A stretch of DNA of 64,000 nucleotides from Pseudomonas alkylphenolica (GCF_004025535.1 NZ_QJRG01000047.1:1-64000), one strand, 5' to 3'. Shown: positions 19,239 to 27,862, numbered from the stretch's first letter. Numbers and translations: made by a program. The notes: a model not told the origin generated them from the sequence alone.

Positions 19239-20573
19239 TCAGGCGCTACCGGGCGCGGCCAGCGGTAGCTCCAGGCTGGCAACAAACCCTCCCTGCGGGT
19301 GATTACCCAGGCTCAGGCTGCCGCCATGGCGCTCTGCGGCCTTGCGCGCAATGGCCAGGCCCAGGCCATGGCCCGCAGCGCTTTGCCCCGGGGCGCGAAA
19401 GAACGGCTCGCCCAGTTGCGCCAGGTGCTCTTCGGCGACACCCGGCCCGTGGTCGCGTACGCTCAAGGTAATTTTCTCGTTGTCGCGTACGGCGGTGATT
19501 TCGATCGGCTGCCCGGCGGGATTGAAGCGCAGGGCATTGCGCAGCAGGTTATCCAGCGCACGCTCAATCAGGGTCGGCCAGCCTTGCAGGGTCAGGCCGG
19601 TTTCCTGATGAAGCTGGATCTGTTGCTCCGGCGCACTCAACCGGGCGTCCTTGTGCACGGCCTGCAGGATCGCATCCACGTCCACCGGCTCGGCCCGGGT
19701 CTGTTCGGCATCAACCCGGGCCAGTACCAGAATTTCACTGATCAGCGCTTCCAGGCGATCACACTCACGTGTCAGCCGTGGCCACAAGGCCTGGCGTTGT
19801 TCCGGCTCGGCGCGCTCGGCCAACGCCAGGGCAATGCGCAAACGGGCAAGGGGCGAGCGCAATTCATGGGAGACATCGCGCAACAGCTGGCGCTGGCTGC
19901 CGATCAGACTTTGCAGGCGCGAGCCCATTCGGTTGAAGTCGTTGGCCAGTACGCCGAATTCGTCTCGCCGGTTGGCCAGCCGCGCCAGGCTGTTTTGCTG
20001 ATAGGACGTCTGCCCCAGATCATGCACTGCACTGCGCAGCCGGCTCAGTGGACGGGTGATGGACAGCGTTACCAGCAGGCTGAACAAGGTCAATACCACC
20101 AGGGCGATGCCAAGTGCACTGAGGGGCCACATCAGGCTGTCGCGATGCCAGGCGTCCAGTTCCGGGTGCGGGATGCGGTAGATCAGCAGGTAGGTGTCAC
20201 CGCTTTGCGCGCTGGTGTACTCCTCGGTCAGGCGGCGCCAGGGCAGGCGCCGGTCGTCGTTGTTGCGACGCGCCTCGAACGCTGCAGCACGACGCGGAAA
20301 GGTCCCGGGGACCACCGCCTCGCCACTGTCGTTAAGCACCTGCACATCGATGTTGTAACGGTGTTTGCGGTGTTCCAGAAAGTGCTGGGCGGCCTCCGGT
20401 CCTTGCTGTTCATAACGCTCGGTCCAGGTCTGCGCCAGGGTATTGAGGCCCGGATGGCGGCTGAGGATCCACGCGTCCTGGTTGAGCATGTGCCCGAGGA
20501 GAATCGACAGGCCGGCAACCAGGGCGATGGCTAGCCAGAAACTGGCCAGGATGCGCCAGAACAATGAACGCAA
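19239..20573 (-). CDS. cpxS: CpxA-like sensor histidine kinase CpxS
   Basis: Inner-membrane envelope-stress kinase, 444 residues. TM1 (about 8-29), periplasmic sensor of about 118 residues, TM2 (148-172), HAMP, then the HisKA box RDVSHELRSPLARLRI with phospho-acceptor H236, N-box NLLRNALRF, DHGPGV and GHGLGLAI of the ATPase domain. Partner of the CpxR-like regulator encoded upstream. The start codon is TTG at 20573 with AAGGAG six bases before it. A strong terminator ends about 20 bp upstream of the start, so the kinase is probably expressed by read-through or at a lower level. Confidence 0.88.
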   Translation of the reverse strand: MRSLFWRILASFWLAIALVAGLSILLGHMLNQDAWILSRHPGLNTLAQTWTERYEQQGPEAAQHFLEHRKHRYNIDVQVLNDSGEAVVPGTFPRRAAAFEARRNNDDRRLPWRRLTEEYTSAQSGDTYLLIYRIPHPELDAWHRDSLMWPLSALGIALVVLTLFSLLVTLSITRPLSRLRSAVHDLGQTSYQQNSLARLANRRDEFGVLANDFNRMGSRLQSLIGSQRQLLRDVSHELRSPLARLRIALALAERAEPEQRQALWPRLTRECDRLEALISEILVLARVDAEQTRAEPVDVDAILQAVHKDARLSAPEQQIQLHQETGLTLQGWPTLIERALDNLLRNALRFNPAGQPIEITAVRDNEKITLSVRDHGPGVAEEHLAQLGEPFFRAPGQSAAGHGLGLAIARKAAERHGGSLSLGNHPQGGFVASLELPLAAPGSA

Positions 20574-20592
20574 GGGAGGCTCCTTTTACGGC

Positions 20593-20625
20593 AAAAAGCC
20601 CGGCCTGCGCGAAGGCAGGCCGGGC
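20593..20625 (-). terminator. Intrinsic terminator between spy-like gene and cpxS
   Basis: An 11-bp perfect stem GCCCGGCCTGC/GCAGGCCGGGC with a GCGAAG loop is followed, on the minus strand, by a run of five T. It lies after the Spy-like gene and 20 bp before the kinase start, so it works as a terminator or attenuator inside the unit. Confidence 0.85.
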
Positions 20626-20639
20626 GGTGGGCTGACAGC

Positions 20640-21053
20640 TTACTGGGCCTTGGCCGCTTTTTCAGCTTTCCAGGTCTTGAACTCGTTCCATTCGGCGCGC
20701 TGGGCGGCACGCTCTTTTTGCAGCTCGTCGAACTTCTTCTGCTGGTCAGGCTTGAGCAGGGCACGGATGTCGGCCTGGGTCTTGTCCTTCTTGGCCTGCA
20801 GTTCGTCTTTGAGTGCCTTCTGGTCGGCTGCCGGGAGTTTTTCCAGGTAGCGCTTGGTGATTTCCTGGCGGCCTTTCATCTGCTCGCCCATCAGCTTGCC
20901 GATTTGCTGACGTTGTTCACGGCTCAGGTCCAGCTGGGCGAAAGGCGCGTCACCGCGGTGGTGATCGCCGTGGCGAGGGCCGCCTTCTGGCATGGCCATG
21001 GCGACGGTCGGCAGTGCGGCAGCGAACATCAGGGCGATAAGGGTCTTGCGCAT
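20640..21053 (-). CDS. Spy/CpxP-like periplasmic protein
   Basis: Periplasmic helical stress protein of the Spy/CpxP (LTxxQ) family, 137 residues. Signal peptide about 1-20 (MRKTLIALMFAAALPTVAMA), a His-rich segment (GGPRHGDHHRGD), then LDLSREQRQQIGKLMGEQ as the LTxxQ-like motif and a second copy near ALLKPDQQKKFDELQ. Family members act as chaperones or, like CpxP, bind and damp the Cpx kinase. The gene lies between cpxR and cpxS, with a CpxR-type site upstream and a terminator downstream, so it is probably the most strongly induced gene of the unit. RBS AAGGAG. Confidence 0.88.
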   Translation of the reverse strand: MRKTLIALMFAAALPTVAMAMPEGGPRHGDHHRGDAPFAQLDLSREQRQQIGKLMGEQMKGRQEITKRYLEKLPAADQKALKDELQAKKDKTQADIRALLKPDQQKKFDELQKERAAQRAEWNEFKTWKAEKAAKAQ

Positions 21054-21133
21054 GGTGTCTCTCCTTTCTGAGGCCGGTGGTTACCGGATGTGCTCAGTTT
21101 AGGGAGATCAAGGTCAATGGCGGTCAGGCAAGG

Positions 21134-21149
21134 GTAAAGCTTCGGTAAA
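21134..21149. promoter_or_regulatory. CpxR-type direct repeat GTAAA-N6-GTAAA
   Basis: GTAAA at 21134 and again at 21145, start-to-start 11 bp, in the gap between cpxR and the Spy-like gene. The known CpxR recognition sequence is GTAAA with a 4-8 base spacer. On the minus strand it is about 80 bp upstream of the Spy-like start, fitting an activator site. Confidence 0.7.
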
Positions 21150-21172
21150 GATGCCCGGGCGCCGAACTGACA

Positions 21173-21850
21173 TTACAGGCTGTAGTAATAGCCACGACTG
21201 CGCAGGGCGACGATGCGCGGTCGACCGTCGGGATGTGGCCCGATCTTTTTGCGCAGGTTGCTGATGTGCATGTCCAGGCTGCGGTCATACAGGGTGAGCT
21301 TGCGGCCCAGGGCGATTTGCGCCAGTTCCTGCTTGTCCAGCGGTTCACCCGGCTGGCGCAGCAGGGCTTCGAGCAAGCGGCTTTCCGAGAGGGTCAGGGT
21401 CAACTCGTGTTCGTCGATGCTGACAACGCCGCGTGCCGGACTGAAGCACAGGTCACCGACTTCCAGCTGGCTCGGTGTGGCGTTGGGGTGGCTGCGGCGC
21501 AGCACCGCGCGCAAGCGTGCGGTCAGTTCACGGGGGTCGCAAGGCTTGGCCAGGTAATCGTCGGCACCCAGCTCCAGGCCCAGGATGCGATCCAGGGGTT
21601 CACCACGGGCCGACAGCATGAGTACCGGCAGCTCGGCATGTTCACTGCGCAGTTGTTTGAGCAGCTCCAGGCCACTGCCATCGGGCAGCATCACATCCAG
21701 CACCACCGCAGCGGGCGGCTGCTCGCTCAAGGCCCGACGGGCGCTCTGGCCATCGTGGCAGGCGCGTACCACGAAACCTTCCTGGCTCAGCCAGCTGCCG
21801 AGCAGCTCGCAAAGTTCCTGGTCATCATCAATCAGTAACAGCTCGCTCAT
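21173..21850 (-). CDS. cpxR: CpxR-like OmpR-family response regulator
   Basis: DNA-binding response regulator of 225 residues: receiver with phospho-acceptor D52 (VVLDVMLPDGSG), acidic pocket IDDD and conserved K of YLAKPCDPRELTARLR. The OmpR-type winged helix follows (ALLRQPGEPLDKQELAQIALGRKLTLYDRSLDMHISNLRKKIG). Named after the P. aeruginosa CpxR/CpxS pair, whose regulator is known to activate mexAB-oprM through GTAAA repeats. Only 7 bp separate it from the gene upstream. Confidence 0.88.
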   Translation of the reverse strand: MSELLLIDDDQELCELLGSWLSQEGFVVRACHDGQSARRALSEQPPAAVVLDVMLPDGSGLELLKQLRSEHAELPVLMLSARGEPLDRILGLELGADDYLAKPCDPRELTARLRAVLRRSHPNATPSQLEVGDLCFSPARGVVSIDEHELTLTLSESRLLEALLRQPGEPLDKQELAQIALGRKLTLYDRSLDMHISNLRKKIGPHPDGRPRIVALRSRGYYYSL

Positions 21851-21857
21851 GACTCAC

Positions 21858-22262
21858 TCAATTCAACCATTGCCGACGCTTTCTGTGTCCGCCACTGGCA
21901 AAGATACCGCAGACTGCAGCCAACAGGGCAACTGCGCCACCAATCAGGAACCATTGTTGCTGGTCGGTGATCAGGCGTTCAGGTGCGCTGGCCTGGAGTT
22001 CCTTGAGTGTCAGTTTCAGGCGCTGGTTCTCCTGACGCAGGCGGGTGAGCTGGGCGCTTTCCCGTTCGCTGTCGGCATTGTGCAGCTGTTGGGCCAGCGC
22101 TTCGCGCAGGCGCTCGCTTTCTTTCAGGCGTTGTTGCAGTTCGGTGATCTGGCTACCGGCACTGAGCGACAGCGGCGTGCTGGCGGCAGCGGGTTCTTCG
22201 GCCAGGGCGATCGGGCTCAGCAACAACAGGCACAGCAGCAGGGACAACGGACCTTGACGCAT
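21858..22262 (-). CDS. Exported coiled-coil protein with C-terminal membrane anchor (YgiM-like without SH3)
   Basis: 134 residues: signal peptide (about 1-24, MRQGPLSLLLCLLLLSPIALAEE), Glu/Arg/Leu/Gln-rich coiled coil (about 38-90), transmembrane helix (WFLIGGAVALLAAVCGIFA, about 104-122) and basic end HRKRRQWLN. This matches the tail of SH3-domain proteins of the YgiM/TIGR04211 type, but the SH3 domain is missing, so it would place a short coiled coil in the periplasm. The start at 22262 has AGGAG upstream; the longer frame has no support. It is directly upstream of cpxR and probably in its operon. Function unknown. Confidence 0.78.
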   Translation of the reverse strand: MRQGPLSLLLCLLLLSPIALAEEPAAASTPLSLSAGSQITELQQRLKESERLREALAQQLHNADSERESAQLTRLRQENQRLKLTLKELQASAPERLITDQQQWFLIGGAVALLAAVCGIFASGGHRKRRQWLN

Positions 22263-22380
22263 GGGGACTCCTGATTCTCGTCGATTCGGCAGGTTGTCGG
22301 CTGCAAGACGAGAATAATGAGCAATTACGTCAGTAAAAAGGGGGAAGGCAGTGCGCAGCTTGGCGCACTGCCTGAAGCCA

Positions 22381-22680
22381 TTACGGCAGGACTTGCTTGA
22401 AAGGTTTGACCAGAACGTTGGCGTAAACGCCAGCGGCGATGTACGGGTCGGCATCGGCCCAGGCTTGCGCGGCGCTCAGGGAGTCGAACTCGGCAACGAT
22501 CAGGCTGCCGCTGAAACCGGCAGCGCCCGGGTCATTGCTGTCGATGGCCGGGTGTGGGCCGGCCAGTACCACGCGGCCTTCGGCCTTGAGTTGCTGCAGG
22601 CGCTCCAGGTGAGCCGGGCGTGCGGCCAGGCGGGCGTCCAGGGAATTGGCAACGTCGGTGGCGATGATTGCGTAGAGCAT
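22381..22680 (-). CDS. YciI-family protein
   Basis: Small ferredoxin-like-fold protein of 99 residues. The YciI signature is MLYAIIATD at the start, [24 protein letters not shown] (catalytic-type His/Asp pocket) and [12 protein letters not shown]. Family activity is poorly defined. It begins one base after the yciB stop (TGA-C-ATG), so translation is probably coupled. The ATG at 22680 is preferred to a longer frame. Confidence 0.9.
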   Translation of the reverse strand: MLYAIIATDVANSLDARLAARPAHLERLQQLKAEGRVVLAGPHPAIDSNDPGAAGFSGSLIVAEFDSLSAAQAWADADPYIAAGVYANVLVKPFKQVLP

Positions 22681-22681
22681 G

Positions 22682-23290
22682 TCAGTCCTCGTGCTTCGGG
22701 GTGGAAGGCGGTGTTGTAGGATCGCTGTCGTGCAGGTGGCGTGACAGGTAGACACCCTGGCCCACCAGGAACAGTACGGTCATGCCCAGGCTGCCGAACA
22801 CCTTGAAGTCGACCCAGAAGTCCTGGAAGGTGAACGCGACAAACAGGTTGGCGGCGCCGCAGAACAGGAAAAACACGATCCAGGCCAGGTTCAGGCGAGT
22901 CCACACGCCGTCCGGCAAGGCAATGGCATGGCCCATGATGCGCTTGATCAGCACCCGGTCACCGACGAAGTGGCTACCGGCAAAGGCCAGGGCAAACAGC
23001 CAGTTGACCACTGGCGCCTTCCATTTGAGGAAGGTTTCGCTGTGGAAGGCCAAGGTCAGGCCGCCGAACACCAGGCAGGCGACCAAGGTCAGCCATTGGC
23101 CTTTTTCCAGCTTGCGCTGGCGGATGAAAAGGGCACCGTAGACTACCAGCGAGCTGATGATCAGCATCGCCGTGGCACTGTAGATGCCGCCCAGCTCGAA
23201 ACTGTGGCCGGCAACTTCGACAGGGCGAGGATCGAGTTTGTAGACGATGAAAAACAGGAGCAGCGGGATGAAATCGATGAATTGTTTCAC
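22682..23290 (-). CDS. yciB: YciB/IspZ septation-associated membrane protein
   Basis: Inner-membrane protein of 202 residues with about five to six TM segments, linked to cell-envelope biogenesis and septation in enterobacteria. The typical N-terminus [21 protein letters not shown] follows a GTG at 23290. A longer frame (13 more codons) is disfavoured because it lacks the family start. It is divergent from the PHP gene, with 45-66 bp between starts. Confidence 0.9.
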   Translation of the reverse strand: MKQFIDFIPLLLFFIVYKLDPRPVEVAGHSFELGGIYSATAMLIISSLVVYGALFIRQRKLEKGQWLTLVACLVFGGLTLAFHSETFLKWKAPVVNWLFALAFAGSHFVGDRVLIKRIMGHAIALPDGVWTRLNLAWIVFFLFCGAANLFVAFTFQDFWVDFKVFGSLGMTVLFLVGQGVYLSRHLHDSDPTTPPSTPKHED

Positions 23291-23356
23291 AGTGGCAGCC
23301 AGAAGCAGGATGTGACGGCATAATAACAAACATCAATGACAGCGAAAGCGCCTCCT

Positions 23357-24220
23357 ATGAATGTTGATCTGCACTGCCACAGTACGGCCTCCGACGGCGC
23401 ACTCTCGCCGACGGTTCTGGTCGAGCGGGCCTTCGAGCACGGCGTGCGGATGCTCTCGCTGACCGACCATGACACCCTCGAAGGCCAGCTGGAAGCGCGC
23501 GCCGCCGCCCAGGCACTGGGCATGCAGTGGGTCAGCGGTATCGAGTTGTCGTGCACGTGGGGCGGCGCCACCATCCACATATTGGGTTACAACTTCGCCC
23601 TCGATGCCGCGCCTCTGCTTGAAGCGGTCGAGTCGCTGCACCGCGGACGCTGGTTGCGCGCCGAAGAAATCGACCGACGGTTGTCGCTCAAGGGCATGGC
23701 GGGGGCGCTTGACGGTGCGCGGGCCATTCAGCAGGAGCTGGGTGACAGCGGCAATGCACCGGCGCGGCCGCATTTTGCCGAGTACCTGGTGCGTGCAGGC
23801 CACGTAAAGGACCGCGCCGAAGCCTTTCGCAAGTGGCTGGGCGCCGGCAAGCTGGGGGACGTCAAACTGCACTGGCCGACCCTGGATGACACCGTACAGA
23901 CGCTACGCAAATCGGGTGCCTGGGTCAGCCTGGCGCACCCTATGCATTACGATTTAACACGCAGCAAGCGCCGCCGGCTGATTGCCGACTATATTCAAGC
24001 AGGCGGGCAGGCACTGGAAGTGGTCAATGGAATGATGCCGGCCGAGCAGGTGGGGACGATGTCCATCCTGACCCGTGAGTTCGGTCTGCTGGCAAGTGCT
24101 GGCAGTGACTTCCATGGCCCTGGCACCTGGGGCGAGATCGGTGTCTACCGGCCATTGCCAGAGGATCTGCCACCCTTGTGGCGTCGATTCAACCATGAGC
24201 AGCCAATCGCGGCCGTCTGA
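23357..24220 (+). CDS. rnm: PHP-domain phosphoesterase (YciV/RNase AM family)
   Basis: 287-residue PHP metalloenzyme of the YciV group; E. coli YciV is reported as a 5'-3' exonuclease (RNase AM) and a nucleoside 3',5'-bisphosphate phosphatase. Metal ligands are visible in NVDLHCHSTASDG, LTDHDT, GIELSCTWG, SLAHPMHY and ASAGSDFHGP. The ATG at 23357 gives the usual N-terminus; another ATG seven codons upstream (23336) also lacks a clear ribosome site. It is followed by yciO, as in many proteobacteria. Confidence 0.9.
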   Translation: MNVDLHCHSTASDGALSPTVLVERAFEHGVRMLSLTDHDTLEGQLEARAAAQALGMQWVSGIELSCTWGGATIHILGYNFALDAAPLLEAVESLHRGRWLRAEEIDRRLSLKGMAGALDGARAIQQELGDSGNAPARPHFAEYLVRAGHVKDRAEAFRKWLGAGKLGDVKLHWPTLDDTVQTLRKSGAWVSLAHPMHYDLTRSKRRRLIADYIQAGGQALEVVNGMMPAEQVGTMSILTREFGLLASAGSDFHGPGTWGEIGVYRPLPEDLPPLWRRFNHEQPIAAV

Positions 24221-24233
24221 ACAGGAAGAGCAC

Positions 24234-24863
24234 GTGAGTCAATTTTTCCAGATTCATGCGGAAAACCCGCAACCGCGCCTGATCAAACAGGCTGTGGAAA
24301 TCATTCGCAAGGGCGGCGTGGTGGTCTATCCCACCGATTCCTCTTACGCCATGGGCTGTCAGATCGGCGACAAGAATGCCGTTGAGCGCGTTCGTCGTTT
24401 GCGCCAGCTGGATAAAACCCACAACTTCACGTTGATCTGCTGCGACCTTTCGCAAATGGGTTTGTTTGCCAAGATCGACACCGGGATCTTCCGCCTGCTC
24501 AAGGCCCACATTCCTGGGCCCTACACGTTCATTCTCAACGGTACCCGCGAGGTGCCGAGGCTGCTGCTGCACGAAAAGCGCCGCACGATTGGCCTGCGCG
24601 TGCCGCAGAACCCCATTTTGCTCGCATTGCTCGAAGAGCTGGGTGAGCCGCTGATGAGCGTCAGTCTGATCCTGCCGGGCGATGAAGAGCCCATGACCGA
24701 CCCGTATGAAATCCGTGAGCGCCTGGAGAAGCAGGTCGACCTGATCATCGACGGTGGCTACGGCGACCTCAAGGCGTCTACCATCATCGACCTGAGTGGC
24801 GATGAACCCGAAGTGATCCGTGTCGGCTGCGGCGACCCGACCCCGTTCATGGTCGAAGCGTGA
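24234..24863 (+). CDS. yciO: YciO, Sua5/YciO/YrdC-family protein
   Basis: 209-residue YrdC-fold protein related to threonylcarbamoyl-AMP synthase (TsaC/Sua5), but of the YciO branch, which is reported to have weak activity and an unclear role. Signature GGVVVYPTDSSYAMGCQI and KRRTIGLRVPQNPI. The GTG start at 24234 is chosen because AGGAAGAG precedes it. The frame continues upstream only inside rnm. Its last bases overlap the scpA start (GTGA). Confidence 0.9.
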   Translation: MSQFFQIHAENPQPRLIKQAVEIIRKGGVVVYPTDSSYAMGCQIGDKNAVERVRRLRQLDKTHNFTLICCDLSQMGLFAKIDTGIFRLLKAHIPGPYTFILNGTREVPRLLLHEKRRTIGLRVPQNPILLALLEELGEPLMSVSLILPGDEEPMTDPYEIRERLEKQVDLIIDGGYGDLKASTIIDLSGDEPEVIRVGCGDPTPFMVEA

Positions 24864-25690
24864 GTCAGACATCACCCACCGTGCCGGTTGTCGACCCGCA
24901 AGCCGGCGCCCAACAGGAACTGCCACTGGTACTGGTATATGGCGAGGCCATGACCGAAATGCCGGTGGACCTTTACATTCCGCCGGACGCGCTGGAGGTG
25001 TTCCTCGAAGCGTTCGAGGGTCCGCTAGACCTGTTGCTCTACCTGATCCGCAAGCAGAACGTCGACATTCTCGATATACCGGTGGCCGAGATCACCCGCC
25101 AGTACATGGGCTACGTCGAGTTGATGAAGACCGTGCGCCTGGAGCTTGCGGCCGAGTACCTGGTGATGGCGGCGATGCTCGCCGAGATCAAATCGCGCAT
25201 GCTCCTGCCGCGCTCGACCGAGGTTGAGGAAGAAGAGGGTGACCCGCGCGCCGAACTGATCCGCCGCCTGCAGGAGTATGAACGCTTCAAGGCGGCGGCC
25301 GAAGGGATCGACGACCTTAGTCGGGTGGGCCGCGAGATCATCGTGCCGCGCCTGGATGCGCCGCAGGCCAAGGCCCGCAAACTGTTGCCGGACGTCAGCC
25401 TGGAAGAGCTACTGGTGTCGATGGCCGAAGTGCTGCGCCGGGGCGATCTGTTCGAGAGTCACCAGATCAGCCGTGAGGCATTGTCGACCCGCGAGCGCAT
25501 GAGCGAAGTGCTGGAGCGCCTCAAGGGCGGCGGTTTTGTCCCCTTCGTCGAGCTGTTTACCGCCGAGGAAGGCAAGCTGGGTGTGGTGGTGACCTTTATG
25601 GCGATTCTTGAACTGGTGAAGGAATCCTTGATCGAACTGGTGCAAAATGAGCCTTTTGCGCCGATCCACGTCCGCGCCCGGGCCGAGTGA
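24860..25690 (+). CDS. scpA: Condensin-like segregation protein ScpA
   Basis: Kleisin subunit of the SMC-ScpAB chromosome condensation complex. 276 residues from the overlapping GTG at 24860. Kleisin N-domain FEGPLDLLLYLIRKQNVDILDIPVAEITRQYM is clear, as is the C-terminal winged helix. The first 30 residues are poorly conserved, and the ATG at 24950 (MTEMPVDLYI) is an alternative start. Translationally coupled to yciO before and scpB after (GTGA overlaps). No smc gene is in the window. Confidence 0.93.
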   Translation: MSQTSPTVPVVDPQAGAQQELPLVLVYGEAMTEMPVDLYIPPDALEVFLEAFEGPLDLLLYLIRKQNVDILDIPVAEITRQYMGYVELMKTVRLELAAEYLVMAAMLAEIKSRMLLPRSTEVEEEEGDPRAELIRRLQEYERFKAAAEGIDDLSRVGREIIVPRLDAPQAKARKLLPDVSLEELLVSMAEVLRRGDLFESHQISREALSTRERMSEVLERLKGGGFVPFVELFTAEEGKLGVVVTFMAILELVKESLIELVQNEPFAPIHVRARAE

Positions 25691-26484
25691 CAACGAGCAA
25701 CGCCATGAACCTGAATGATCCGCGCGACCTGGCGCCCCTGCTTGAAGCCTTTTTGCTGGCCAGTGGAAAACCGCAATCGCTGGAGCGTCTGTTCGAGCTT
25801 TTCGAAGAAGCCGAGCGACCCGAACCTGCCGTGTTCAAGAAAGCCCTTGAGGTGTTGCGCAAATCGTGCAACGGCCGGGCCTTCGAGCTCAAGGAAGTCG
25901 CCTCTGGCTATCGCCTGCAGATTCGCGAAGATTACGCCCCTTGGGTGGGGCGATTGTGGGAAGAACGGCCGCAGCGTTATTCGCGGGCGCTGCTCGAAAC
26001 CATGGCCTTGATTGCTTATCGCCAGCCAATTACCCGTGGCGAGATCGAAGATGTCCGGGGCGTGGCGGTGAACAGCAACATCATCAAGACCTTGCTGGAA
26101 CGCGAGTGGATTCGCATCGTCGGCTACCGCGAAGTGCCGGGTAAACCGGCGATGTTTGCGACCACCAAGGCCTTTCTCGATCACTTCAACCTGAAGAATC
26201 TCGATGATCTGCCGGCACTCGCCGACTTGCGCGAGATGGAGCCGGAGCCTGTACTGGAGCTCGATGATGCACCGGTGCCGGCTCACCTTCAGGCGCTTGC
26301 CGATGAAAGTGCCGAGCCTGCAGAGCCTCGGGAAGAAACCAGCTTCCGTACCTTACTGGTTGAGCTTGACTCCATGGAGGAAGGGCTCAAGACCGACTTT
26401 GACGACTTGCTCGACGCATCGCCTGCAACCGACGACGCCGAAGTGCCAGATGTTGAGCCCGAGCCTGAGTCGCCACATCAGTAA
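25687..26484 (+). CDS. scpB: Condensin-like segregation protein ScpB
   Basis: Winged-helix dimeric partner of ScpA, 265 residues with two WH domains in the first 180 residues (LLEAFLLASGKPQSLERL; ALLETMALIAYRQPITRGEIEDVRGVAVNSNIIKTLLER). An acidic Pro/Glu-rich tail (about 185-265) follows, common in Pseudomonas. The GTG start overlaps the scpA stop; an ATG six codons later is an alternative. Confidence 0.93.
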   Translation: MTTSNAMNLNDPRDLAPLLEAFLLASGKPQSLERLFELFEEAERPEPAVFKKALEVLRKSCNGRAFELKEVASGYRLQIREDYAPWVGRLWEERPQRYSRALLETMALIAYRQPITRGEIEDVRGVAVNSNIIKTLLEREWIRIVGYREVPGKPAMFATTKAFLDHFNLKNLDDLPALADLREMEPEPVLELDDAPVPAHLQALADESAEPAEPREETSFRTLLVELDSMEEGLKTDFDDLLDASPATDDAEVPDVEPEPESPHQ

Positions 26485-26633
26485 CCAGTACCCTTCGGGC
26501 GGATTTACCCGGCAGTCACAAGAATTTCAGCTAGTCTCAGGTGCGCTTCAGGCGTGATCAGCGTATGATTCGCGACCTTTTTGGCGCAAGTTCGCCCAAT
26601 CAGTATTCAATTCTTACACCGGGAGGTGCCCAG

Positions 26634-27809
26634 ATGAGTGATAAAGACCTGCAAGAAACCCAACCATTGCCGCCATCAGGCGAGAAACTGCAAAAAGTTC
26701 TCGCGCGTATCGGCGTGGGCTCGCGTCGTGACGTTGAGGCCTGGATCAGCCAGGGCCGCATCAAGGTCAACGGTAAGGACGCTACCCTCGGCCAGCGTGT
26801 AGACCTGCATGACGCCATTTCGGTCGATGGCCGCCTGATCAAGCGTGAAGAGTCTGCCGAGACCGTGCGCCGGGTGATCATGTACAACAAACCCGACGGC
26901 GAGATCTGCACCCGTGACGACCCGGAAGGCCGTCCGACCGTGTTTGACCGCCTGCCACGGCCCAAAGAAGGCCGCTGGATCAACATCGGGCGCCTGGACA
27001 TCAACACGACTGGCTTGCTGATGTTCACCACCGACGGTGAACTGGCCAACCGCCTGATGCACCCTTCCTACGAGATGGACCGCGAGTATGCGGTACGCGT
27101 ACGTGGCGAAGTCGACGAAGACATGATTGCCCGCCTCAAGGCCGGTGTTGTGCTCGAAGACGGCCCGGCGCGTTTCACCGACATCCAGGAAGCGCCCGGC
27201 GGTGAAGGTTTCAACCACTGGTATCACTGCGTGGTGATGGAAGGTCGTAACCGTGAAGTACGTCGCCTGTGGGAATCCCAGGGCCTGGTGGTCAGCCGCC
27301 TGAAGCGCGTGCGTTTCGGTCCGGTGTTCCTGAACTCCGACTTGCCGATGGGCCGCTGGCGCGAAATGAGCCAGCAGGAAGTCGATATCCTGGCGGCCGA
27401 AGTCGGTTTGACTCCGGTGGCAATGCCGACCCTGAACCACAAGTCCAAGGACAAGCTGGAGCGTTTGCAGCGCAAGTCCACCCGTCCTATGGGCCGTGGC
27501 GAGCGCGTGCGCACTCTGCGTCCGGCGCAGGACGCTGCTGCGGCGGGCGAGCGTCCGGCACGTCAGCCACGCGGTGGTGAAGCCGAACGTCCGGCGCGTC
27601 AGCCACGTGGTGGCGAAACCGAGCGTCCAGCGCGTCAACCGCGTGGTGGTGAAGCCGAGCGTCCAGCGCGCCAGCCGCGTGGCGAAGCGCCGCGCAAGGA
27701 TGCCGGGCGTGGTCGTAGCACCGTCGCCGAGCGTCCGAGCGAGATGAACAAGCGTGACAAGCCAGCGCCCAAGCGTCCAGGCAGCACCCGCAACAAGCCT
27801 CGCCCGTAA
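26634..27809 (+). CDS. rluB: 23S rRNA pseudouridine synthase RluB with repetitive basic tail
   Basis: Modifies U2605 of 23S rRNA (E. coli numbering). 391 residues: S4 RNA-binding domain (about 17-70, KLQKVLARIGVGSRRDVEAWI), then the RsuA-type catalytic domain with GRLDINTTGLLMFT (catalytic D122). After about residue 265 there is a long basic, low-complexity tail with a 12-residue unit ERPARQPRGGEA repeated about four times. Start at 26634 with GGGAGG. A strong terminator follows. Confidence 0.94.
   Translation: MSDKDLQETQPLPPSGEKLQKVLARIGVGSRRDVEAWISQGRIKVNGKDATLGQRVDLHDAISVDGRLIKREESAETVRRVIMYNKPDGEICTRDDPEGRPTVFDRLPRPKEGRWINIGRLDINTTGLLMFTTDGELANRLMHPSYEMDREYAVRVRGEVDEDMIARLKAGVVLEDGPARFTDIQEAPGGEGFNHWYHCVVMEGRNREVRRLWESQGLVVSRLKRVRFGPVFLNSDLPMGRWREMSQQEVDILAAEVGLTPVAMPTLNHKSKDKLERLQRKSTRPMGRGERVRTLRPAQDAAAAGERPARQPRGGEAERPARQPRGGETERPARQPRGGEAERPARQPRGEAPRKDAGRGRSTVAERPSEMNKRDKPAPKRPGSTRNKPRP
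27546..27692 (+). repeat. 36-bp tandem repeats in the rluB tail
   Basis: About four copies of a 36-bp unit encode ERPARQPRGGEA/T. The unit is basic and Pro/Gly-rich, suited to non-specific RNA contact, and is prone to copy-number change. Confidence 0.85.
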
Positions 27810-27828
27810 GCGTTTCTTCGGGCCGGTG

Positions 27829-27862
27829 AAAAAAGCCAACCTTCGGGTTGGCTTTTTTTTTC
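27829..27862. terminator. rluB terminator
   Basis: GCCAACC-TTCG-GGTTGGC stem-loop flanked by six A before and nine T after, so it can act in both directions. Confidence 0.93.
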
